Shown: positions 43,502-49,008 of the stretch, piece by piece
Layout: every line of letters starts with the position of its first letter
How positions within the stretch are numbered: position 1 is the first letter of the stretch
Assembly (NCBI GenBank): GCA_045537285.1
Contig: JAZSPC010000046.1
Span: forward strand, 1-49,008
Direction of reading: 5' to 3'
Length of the DNA stretch: 49,008 bases
Origin: HGM13634 sp045537285
GTDB lineage: Bacteria; Bacillota; Clostridia; TANB77; CAG-508
Notes under the pieces: generated by a model
The model's input: only the letters and a program-made list of their open reading frames with translations
The model's database searches: none
Told to the model about the DNA's origin: nothing
Position numbers and translations under genes: made by a program

Positions 43502-45438
43502 TAGATTTAAAAAATGCCTATGAATTAAGAAGTGTTTTAAATGATAAAATAATAGATAAAATAGAAGAAGTACAAACAGGTAATATATGGTATGAAGCAT
43601 GGAAAAAGTTGCCGATAAGTGGACTATTTCCATTAATCTTAAATAAATGTAAAGGTGCAGATTTAGTAGATTACAAGCTATATGGAGAGAGTGTACAAGA
43701 AAGTAAAAACTTATTGAAACCAACTAACAATGTTTTAGGTAGTTTATCAGTAGCAGATGGAAGCATTAATAGTGCTGTTAAGTATGCAACAACTACGGAT
43801 TTTATTTCTTTAAAAGCAGGTACATATACAATTAGCTATAAAACAGGCGCTAATTTAAGGTATGTAGCTTGGTTTAATAAAAATAAAGAAATAGTAGGAA
43901 ATGTATGGAGTGGTAGAGCAAACCCTTATACATTTACTATTGATAGTGATTACTTAGTAAGATTTGATATTGAGAGAGATGGAAATGTTGCTATTGAAAA
44001 TTTAGAAACATTCTTTACTGAATATGAAGTACAACTTGAAGAAGGTTTAACAGCAACAGAATATGTATCTTATTTGCCTACACCAGAAACACCTATTGAA
44101 ATAGAAAGTGTTGGAGAAAAAACAATAAACCTAGCAAACAATTTTAATGTAGAAGAAACATCGTCAACACCTGGAAGTTTAACAGGAGCAATAATTACAA
44201 GTGAATATATTGAAATGGTTAGACAACATACTTATGATTATGCGTATATACCAGTAAAATTGAAAGCAGGTGTAAACTATACATTATGGGGTGAAATTAC
44301 TGCTTTCGATAGAGAAGAAGGTTCGACAGAACTTACAACTGTGTTGTTTGGAGTTTCAGGGTTTGGTGGAATACCAAATTTATATTTTAGTTCAAATGCG
44401 AAACAAACTATAGTGCGTAACTACACACCAACTGAAGATATGGAAACCAGAATATCAGTTGACGCAAACTATGGAAGCCCATTACCTGCAAAAGTTAGAT
44501 TTAAAATAATGTTGGTAGAGGGAACTTATACAAAAGAAACAATACCGACATTTAAACCATACGGATATAAAATACCAGTTAAAGCAAGTAATGATTTAAG
44601 TTATTTGACATTTAAAGAAGGTTATTATATTGATGCAAATAACAATGAAGTAGAATATCAAAATGCTTATAAATATACTAATGAATATATACCAGTTTTA
44701 CCTAACACTGAATATGAAATAACTTTTAGTGAAGGTAATACTTCTACTGCATTCGTTACAATACCTTGTTACGATAAAAACAAAGGATTTATACAGAGAT
44801 TATCTGGATTTGGAGCTTTTTCTGTACTACCTAAAACAGCGATATTTACTACACCAGAAGATTGTTATTTTATAAGAATGAGTATGCCTTTACCTAAATA
44901 CAAGATTGAATTTAGTACAACAACAAACATATACTTAGATGAACCATTAAGAAAAATAGGAAATTACGCAGATTATATAGATTTTGAGAATGGTAAGGTT
45001 GTTAGAAAAATTTATAATGAATTTATAACAAAAGTAAATAGTAAATCTGGTTTAGCAGGAACATACTCAATGTTTCTAACGCCAATAACCAAAAAACCTA
45101 AATATATAGGTTATATAGGTTATGCTATTTCAAACAAGTTTAAACGACACACAGGCAATTATTCAGTATTAGCTTCAATACCAAACGCAATACAATCTTA
45201 TATAACAACAAGTGGCTCTAATAGAGTTGCATATACATTTGATACAACTATAACAACAGTAGAACAAGCACAAGAAGAAATAGGAGAAGGGTTTGATGTA
45301 TATTATGTTTTAGCAGAAGAAGAACTACAACCAATAGAACTACCTAACATACCAACACATAAAGGTACTACTATATTAAGTGTAGATACAAAAATACAAC
45401 CAAGTAATGCAGAAGTGAAATATATTGGAAAACCTTAG
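43498..45438 (+). CDS. Late fibre/receptor-binding protein
   Basis: 646 residues. A short N-terminal helix (ELRSVLNDKIIDKIEEVQ) and W/G motif is followed by beta-sandwich modules with EVQLEEGLTATEYVSYLP, which match the 38802 protein in style (YxxV/QLEEG.TAT.Y). The end is a beta-rich domain. Probably a second host-binding fibre. Confidence 0.65.
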   Translation: MIDLKNAYELRSVLNDKIIDKIEEVQTGNIWYEAWKKLPISGLFPLILNKCKGADLVDYKLYGESVQESKNLLKPTNNVLGSLSVADGSINSAVKYATTTDFISLKAGTYTISYKTGANLRYVAWFNKNKEIVGNVWSGRANPYTFTIDSDYLVRFDIERDGNVAIENLETFFTEYEVQLEEGLTATEYVSYLPTPETPIEIESVGEKTINLANNFNVEETSSTPGSLTGAIITSEYIEMVRQHTYDYAYIPVKLKAGVNYTLWGEITAFDREEGSTELTTVLFGVSGFGGIPNLYFSSNAKQTIVRNYTPTEDMETRISVDANYGSPLPAKVRFKIMLVEGTYTKETIPTFKPYGYKIPVKASNDLSYLTFKEGYYIDANNNEVEYQNAYKYTNEYIPVLPNTEYEITFSEGNTSTAFVTIPCYDKNKGFIQRLSGFGAFSVLPKTAIFTTPEDCYFIRMSMPLPKYKIEFSTTTNIYLDEPLRKIGNYADYIDFENGKVVRKIYNEFITKVNSKSGLAGTYSMFLTPITKKPKYIGYIGYAISNKFKRHTGNYSVLASIPNAIQSYITTSGSNRVAYTFDTTITTVEQAQEEIGEGFDVYYVLAEEELQPIELPNIPTHKGTTILSVDTKIQPSNAEVKYIGKP

Positions 45439-45473
45439 AAAATCAAGGTATGTAAGTATATTAATTAAAAAAT

Positions 45474-45520
45474 AAAAAAGCTCTAAATCGATTCTCGTGC
45501 GTCGTTTTTAGAGCTTTTTT
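45474..45520. terminator. Bidirectional terminator overlapping the HTH-Spo0E stop
   Basis: AAAAAAGCTCTAAA / TTTTTAGAGCTTTTTT stem around a long loop. The last codons of the minus-strand gene 45483-45836 are inside the hairpin. Confidence 0.85.
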
Positions 45521-45836
45521 GTTGCATTTTTACATTAATTAACAAATCTATAATCTGTGAAATTTCCAATGTTTCTTTTGCTCTTAATCCGTATTTTTCT
45601 ACTCTATTATTTAGTTCTTGTTTTAATTCATCTAAATCTAATTCAGTATAAAATAAATCATCTATTTTAACTTCTAGTGCATTAGCAATTTTATATATAG
45701 TAGCTAAGCTAGGATTGAATTTTTTATTATTTTCAAGCTCTAACAAATAAGTTCTTGAAATTCCTGTTATTTTACTTAATCTATATACAGTTATATTTTT
45801 ATTTTTTCTAATTTCTTTAATTACAAATACAAACAT
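45483..45836 (-). CDS. HTH-Spo0E fusion: regulator with aspartyl-phosphate phosphatase domain
   Basis: 117 residues from the ATG at 45836. The N-terminal XRE helix-turn-helix (ITVYRLSKITGISRTYLLELE, then NPSLATIYKIANAL) is followed by a Spo0E-type helical hairpin (LDELKQELNNRVEKYGL...TLEISQIIDLLINV) with the family SQxxDxLI motif. Spo0E proteins remove phosphate from Spo0A~P and so delay sporulation. Three 0A-box-like sites lie upstream at 45952-46021. A phage-borne fusion suggests control tied to Spo0A. Whether the host sporulates is unknown. Confidence 0.8.
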   Translation of the reverse strand: MFVFVIKEIRKNKNITVYRLSKITGISRTYLLELENNKKFNPSLATIYKIANALEVKIDDLFYTELDLDELKQELNNRVEKYGLRAKETLEISQIIDLLINVKMQQKSSKNDARESI

Positions 45837-45951
45837 AGTTAACTCCCAAATATAGTATAACCATATTGTACACAAATATTTTTGTAATTTCTACGTGTCG
45901 CCAGTAGAGACATATTAAAAACTGGAAAACATTGGTAAAAGCCACTTTTAT

Positions 45952-46036
45952 TTTGTCGAATTTTTCCAAATGCTTGAAAACACTATGATTTGTCGAAATC
46001 TTTTTCTTTACAAATGTCGAAAAAGGTAATAAAATG
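45952..46036. promoter_or_regulatory. Three Spo0A-box-like sites
   Basis: TTTGTCGAA (45952-45960 and 45989-45997) and TGTCGAA (46015-46021) in 70 bases, then TAATAAAAT (46027-46035) before the gene at 46086. The 0A-box consensus is TTTGTCRAA. Confidence 0.55.
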
Positions 46037-46085
46037 TATTTTATACCAAAGACAATTTAATTAAATCATTGTTGGAGGTATTATT

Positions 46086-46226
46086 ATGGAAAAAATAATT
46101 TTAAAAGAAATATGTAGTGAGTTAAAAATTAATGATAGAATAATAGTAAAGTTTTTTAGAGGAACTTTTATGAGAGTATATCATCAAATAAGAAGAAAAA
46201 TATTTAACAATATAATAAATAATTAA
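46086..46226 (+). CDS. Small basic protein, unknown
   Basis: 46 residues (MEKIILKEICSELKINDRII ... YHQIRRKIFNNIINN), basic and helical, with GGAGG before the ATG. It is downstream of the 0A-box-like sites. Possible recombination directionality factor or other right-end regulator, but no family match is recognised. Confidence 0.5.
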   Translation: MEKIILKEICSELKINDRIIVKFFRGTFMRVYHQIRRKIFNNIINN

Positions 46227-46399
46227 TTTTTATTGTGCTTTCTAACAATAGAACATAATTGAGAAAAATTATTGGTATTAGTTAGTATTCTTAATGAATA
46301 TGTAGATAAAAGAGTGTGTTTTTTAGCTAATATATTCCACTCTTTTTTCGTAGGCTTATGGTTCATTTGTTTTAGAAAAAGTATTGATTTTTCGTACAT
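46223..46399 (-). CDS. Small right-end protein, unknown
   Basis: 58 residues from the ATG preceded by AAAGGAG. NHKPTKKEWNILAKKHTLLSTYSLRIL resembles a helical DNA-binding region. It lies in the phage arm within 40 bases of attR, converging with the previous gene. A role in excision is possible but not shown. Confidence 0.5.
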   Translation of the reverse strand: MYEKSILFLKQMNHKPTKKEWNILAKKHTLLSTYSLRILTNTNNFSQLCSIVRKHNKN

Positions 46400-46431
46400 T
46401 TTTATCACTCCTTTCTTGTATACATCATCAA

Positions 46432-46446
46432 TGTTCAGCTTTATCT
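46432..46446. other. attR core
   Basis: TGTTCAGCTTTATCT, identical to the attL core. Just left of it lies the phage arm TTGTATACATCATC (46417-46430). Confidence 0.9.
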
Positions 46447-47150
46447 AACCAATATTGCTCTCCGTTTTTTGAAGAAAATAAAGTTAAAATTGTTTTTAAT
46501 CTGTTTGCTAAAATATGTGCTTTTAAATGGGGTTTATCTAATGGGTTATATCTAATATTTCCATCTAAGGACAACACCATTAAATCCTTTTCTCTACCAT
46601 ATAAATCACAATATTTTTTAACTTGTTTATAATAATTTCCTTTAACATCTAAAATTAACAATCCCATTTTTTCTTTTTTATTATCTGATTTATATTCAAT
46701 TAATTGCCTAGTAAAAGGATACATTGCGCTGCTTGTTTTTCCAGATCCAATAGTTCCTGTAATTAAAACATTTTGATAAAGTCCTTTTTGAGGTATATAT
46801 ATTAAATTACCATTTTCGTCTTTACCAGCTAATAAATTTAATTCCGAATTATCAATATCATTTTTAAAATTATTTTCTTTTTTATCTAAGTTTTGCTTTG
46901 AAAAGATACTAGAATAAATTAAATTAGAAATAATTAAAGCTGTCCCATTAAAAGATAATATATAACTAATTTTTACACATTCCCATAAATCAGGGTATTT
47001 TTCACAGATGTTAAAAGGATGAACTGCAAAATCAATTAAAATATAATTAGAATAAAATATTTTATAGAAAAATAAAAACATTAAAATATTAGATATACAA
47101 AAAACAATACTCAAAAACAAGAGTCGTCTTTTTATTGTAGATACAAACAA
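46432..47150 (-). pseudogene. VirD4/TraG-type coupling protein, N-terminal half cut off by the prophage
   Basis: It starts at a TTG with GGAGGTGA upstream. Two to three membrane helices (residues 8-30 and 65-85) precede a nucleotide-binding domain with Walker A GTIGSGKTSSAM near residue 135, and LLILDVKGNYYK. The frame reaches QYWLDKAE and then stops in phage DNA. The rest of the protein is at 5176-6184. Coupling proteins hand DNA-protein substrates to a type IV secretion channel. Confidence 0.88.
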
Positions 47151-47164
47151 TAAATCACCTCCTT

Positions 47165-47419
47165 ATAAAGTATTTTTCTTAATATTCAATTTTGAACCTT
47201 GTATTCTTTGGAAAAATGTAGAATCAACCAAAACGTAAATTGAATAAAAACAAATTAAAAGATTAATAATATAAGAAATAAAAAAACAATGAATTAAATG
47301 TTGTATAAATCATCACCGCCTTTACTTTTTTCATAATATAATAAAATAAAAAACTTGTCTATACTTTTTTAAAAAAATGTGATAAAATATTTTTGAAGTT
47401 AATTTTAGGAGGAATTAAA
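47165..47419. other. Gene-poor stretch between the coupling protein and DUF1858 gene
   Basis: About 255 bases. On the minus strand a hydrophobic open stretch (CFFISYIINLLICFYS) has no ATG/GTG start, so it is not called. A GATAAAAT -10-like element lies near 47380, before the next gene. Confidence 0.4.
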
Positions 47420-47605
47420 ATGAAAATAGAAAAAACAACCCAAATAGGTGAATTATTAGAAGTAGCACCAGAAAAAGCTGACATATTATTAGAAGCAGGA
47501 ATGCACTGCTTAGGCTGTCCAGCATCACAAGCAGAGACATTAGAAGAAGCTTGTATGGTACACGGAATAGATGTAGAAGAACTGTTAGCAAAATTAAATG
47601 CATAA
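47420..47605 (+). CDS. DUF1858 protein
   Basis: 61 residues from the ATG preceded by AGGAGG. TTQIGELLEVAPEKADILLEAGMHCLGCPASQAETLEEA is the DUF1858 signature, with its conserved CLGC pair, and HGIDVEELLAKLN follows. This small helical family is often linked to redox or hybrid-cluster proteins; its exact role is unclear. Confidence 0.93.
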   Translation: MKIEKTTQIGELLEVAPEKADILLEAGMHCLGCPASQAETLEEACMVHGIDVEELLAKLNA

Positions 47606-47640
47606 ATTTAAGAAATTTTCATAAAATTTTTACAAAAATA

Positions 47641-47669
47641 TTGACATAATAAAAAAAATGTAGTAATAT
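47641..47669 (+). promoter_or_regulatory. tRNA operon promoter
   Basis: TTGACA (47641-47646), 17 bases, TAATAT (47664-47669). A leader hairpin AGCAGTC/GACTGCT follows at 47676-47699, before the first tRNA. Confidence 0.8.
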
Positions 47670-47723
47670 ATATAAGCAGTCTTGAAAAAATGACTGCTTT
47701 ATATTATTAAATATTGGTGACAT

Positions 47724-47799
47724 GGGCCATTAGCTCAGGTGGTAGAGCACTTGACTTTTAATCAAGTTGTCCGCAGTTCGAGTCTGCGATGGCTCACCA
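47724..47799 (+). tRNA. tRNA-Lys (TTT)
   Basis: Acceptor GGGCCAT/ATGGCTC, anticodon loop CTTTTAA with TTT, standard T-loop TTCGAGT, encoded CCA. Confidence 0.97.
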
Positions 47800-47803
47800 A
47801 TAC

Positions 47804-47878
47804 GGCCCCTTGGTCAAGCGGTTAAGACATCGCCCTTTCACGGCGGAGACATGGGTTCGATTCCCGTAGGGGTCACCA
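47804..47878 (+). tRNA. tRNA-Glu (TTC)
   Basis: Acceptor GGCCCCT/AGGGGTC, anticodon loop CTTTCAC with TTC, T-loop TTCGATT, encoded CCA. Confidence 0.96.
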
Positions 47879-47884
47879 ATATAT

Positions 47885-48181
47885 GCCACTTTAGCTCAGC
47901 TGGTAGAGCAACTGACTTGTAGGATAGGTTTAAACCTAGAATCATCTTGCACCTTTATGGGAAAACCCATAAAGTGGACACCGCTAATTCGGGGAAGACT
48001 AAGTGAAAATATGTTAATCCCGAGCTAGGAAAAAATTCCGAGTGTAGAGACTTTATACGGTGTACCTAAGGCTAATGGCTATGGTAAAGAGAAAGTCCAG
48101 ACCGCAAACATTAATATGGCAATGAAAATTGTAGTGGTATGAATCAGTAGGTCGTCCGTTCGATTCGGACAAGTGGCTCCA
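47885..48181 (+). tRNA. tRNA-Thr (TGT) split by a group I intron
   Basis: Exon 1 is 47885-47920 (ending CTTGT), exon 2 is 48142-48181. Joined, they give acceptor GCCACTT/AAGTGGC, anticodon stem ACTGA/TCAGT with loop CTTGTAA (anticodon TGT), T-loop TTCGATT and encoded CCA. The intron lies inside the anticodon loop, after the last anticodon base. The tRNA needs splicing to function. Confidence 0.93.
47921..48141 (+). ncRNA. Group I intron (IC3-like) in tRNA-Thr
   Basis: 221 nt with no ORF. P1 pairs TGT|AGGA with TCTTGCA, placing the U of the 5' exon opposite G, as required. P2 is CTTTATGGG-AAAA-CCCATAAAG. The core has TTAATCCCGAGCTAGG, GTGTAGAGACT and GGTAAAGAGAAAGTCC, the P7/P8 pattern of the cyanobacterial tRNA-Leu intron. 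The intron ends in G before the 3' exon. Confidence 0.92.
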
Positions 48182-48185
48182 AAAG

Positions 48186-48222
48186 ATCAAGAGTTTTGAG
48201 TAATCTTAATTCTTGATTTTTT
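48186..48222 (+). terminator. Rho-independent terminator of the tRNA operon
   Basis: ATCAAGA / TCTTGAT stem with a loop of about 17 bases and a run of six T. Confidence 0.85.
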
Positions 48223-48235
48223 AATTTTTATATCA

Positions 48236-48264
48236 TTGACTTTTTGAAAAGAAAAAGATATAAT
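48236..48264 (+). promoter_or_regulatory. Strong promoter giving a probable leaderless mRNA
   Basis: TTGACT (48236-48241), exactly 17 bases, perfect TATAAT (48259-48264). The ATG of the HNH gene is only six bases beyond, where transcription should start, and no ribosome site is possible. Confidence 0.75.
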
Positions 48265-48270
48265 ATTTAT

Positions 48271-48660
48271 ATGAATTGTTTAAATTGTAAAAGAGAAATA
48301 AATAACAAAAATAAATATTGTTCAAATTTATGCCAAAAAGAGTTTGAGTATAAAGAATATATTTATAATTGGAAAAATAATAAAGTTAACGGGTTAAAGG
48401 GAGAATATCAAATTTCAAACCACATAAAGACGTATTTATTTAATAAATATGATAATAAATGTGCAAGATGTGGATGGGGAGAAATAAATCAATATACAAA
48501 TAAAATTCCATTGGAAGTAGAACATATAGATGGCAATTATAAAAATAATATAGAAGAAAATTTAATATTATTATGTCCTAATTGCCATTCATTAACAGAA
48601 ACATATAAAGGGGCAAACTTAAACAAAGGAAGAAAATCAAGAAGTAAATATAAATTATAA
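48271..48660 (+). CDS. HNH endonuclease with N-terminal zinc finger
   Basis: 129 residues. N-terminal CLNCKREINNKNKYCSNLC zinc finger, a helical middle, then HNH: CARCGWGE, VEHIDGNYKNN, NLILLCPNCHSL. HNH proteins cut DNA and include homing endonucleases of group I introns. It is the next gene after the intron-bearing tRNA-Thr, so it could be a free-standing homing partner. A restriction or general nuclease role is also possible. Confidence 0.88.
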   Translation: MNCLNCKREINNKNKYCSNLCQKEFEYKEYIYNWKNNKVNGLKGEYQISNHIKTYLFNKYDNKCARCGWGEINQYTNKIPLEVEHIDGNYKNNIEENLILLCPNCHSLTETYKGANLNKGRKSRSKYKL

Positions 48661-48672
48661 AGGAGATATAAA

Positions 48673-49008
48673 ATGAAAACAAACGAAATTATTATAGCTA
48701 GAACAAATGCCGAATTTTTGAACAAAACGTATGGCACAAACTATGATGCATTTATGAGGTCACGTTGGCCATATTCTAATGACACCTGGGTATGGATGGT
48801 GTCATTAGACGAAAAAGTTCGACAAGGCTGGAAAAATACAATTATAAGTGACACCGAAATATGGGAAGAATTTGTTTTACAATGTGATCCTACATACACA
48901 AATCAGACCGAACGCAAATACAGAATTGTTGTTGATATCTCTAAAACACCGAACGGATTAAGACAATATCATATATTAGGAAAATATATGTTTGATTTCG
49001 AAAACAGC
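48673..49008 (+). CDS. Unknown protein, 3' end beyond the window
   Basis: 112 residues are visible, starting MKTNEIIIARTNAEFLNKTY after AGGAG, and continuing with aromatic-rich WPYSNDTWVWMVSLDE and QYHILGKYMFDFEN. No domain recognised. It is 12 bases behind the HNH gene and may share its transcript. Confidence 0.6.
   Translation, partial: MKTNEIIIARTNAEFLNKTYGTNYDAFMRSRWPYSNDTWVWMVSLDEKVRQGWKNTIISDTEIWEEFVLQCDPTYTNQTERKYRIVVDISKTPNGLRQYHILGKYMFDFENS

Larger units (their letters stand above)
6170..46446. mobile_element. Complete prophage integrated in a coupling-protein gene
   Basis: About 40.3 kb bounded by 15-bp direct repeats. It holds in order an integrase, repressor/Cro switch, early and replication genes, late regulator, terminase, portal, scaffold, coat, connectors, fibre-like and internal proteins, lysis genes and a right-end regulatory block. 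The portal-scaffold-coat-connector order, the absence of any tape-measure or sheath gene, and a very large internal protein suggest a short-tailed (podovirus-like) virion. Coding is almost entirely rightward except for the lysogeny genes. Apart from genes with +1 shifts at CGG codons, no gene looks broken. Confidence 0.95.

Noticed and set aside
47165..47330. Small hydrophobic minus-strand gene before the coupling protein
   Set aside because: No ATG, GTG or TTG start is in frame with the hydrophobic stretch.
1..49008. CRISPR array
   Set aside because: No set of regularly spaced identical repeats was found; the repeats seen are coding repeats, operators or att cores.

Overview
The window is very AT-rich DNA from a low-GC Gram-positive bacterium, most likely an uncultured gut-type member of the Clostridia. 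This rests on codon use dominated by A/T, strong GGAGG ribosome sites, the DnaD/DnaI-type replication genes, and a helix-turn-helix/Spo0E protein with Spo0A-box-like sites. Species cannot be told from the sequence alone.

Layout. Bases 1-1520 are the 3' part of gyrA. On the minus strand follow dnaI/dnaC-like and dnaD-like genes (1582-3548), then a chromosomal type IV secretion cluster (3648-6184: PrgI/VirB3-like, VirB6-like, pilin-like and the C-terminal half of a VirD4-type coupling protein). A complete prophage of about 40.3 kb (6170-46446) sits inside the coupling-protein gene. The 15-bp core is present at both ends, and joining the flanks across it restores one open coupling-protein frame. 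Right of the prophage lie the N-terminal half of the coupling protein, a DUF1858 gene, a tRNA-Lys/tRNA-Glu/tRNA-Thr operon whose tRNA-Thr is split by a 221-nt group I intron, an apparently leaderless HNH nuclease gene, and a partial gene.

Prophage. From left: large serine integrase (minus), CI-like repressor, Cro-like gene with four 17-bp operator-like dyads, many small early genes, a recombination set (ERF-like, SSB, NinB-like, PD-(D/E)XK resolvase), a DnaD-like initiator with an internal candidate origin, a DUF1492/ArpU-type late regulator, a structured RNA with an odd tRNA, terminase, portal, scaffold, coat, connectors and tail proteins. After these come a 1652-residue polyvalent/ejection-type protein, lysis genes (XhlA, holin, amidase), fibre genes (one collagen-like), and a lysogeny-type end with an HTH-Spo0E protein beside three Spo0A-box-like sites.

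Main discovery. CGG is never used as an ordinary sense codon in the window (roughly 14,000 codons read by eye). It occurs in frame only eight times, in six prophage genes. At each, dropping the C and reading the next GGA or GGT as glycine restores or plausibly extends the protein. The restored products include the serine integrase, a resolvase (two sites), a YopX-family protein (two sites), a CxxC zinc-ribbon protein and a conserved small phage protein. This looks like systematic +1 decoding at CGG, perhaps because CGG is unassigned in this lineage. All eight sites lie in integrase or early genes; none is in the structural genes.
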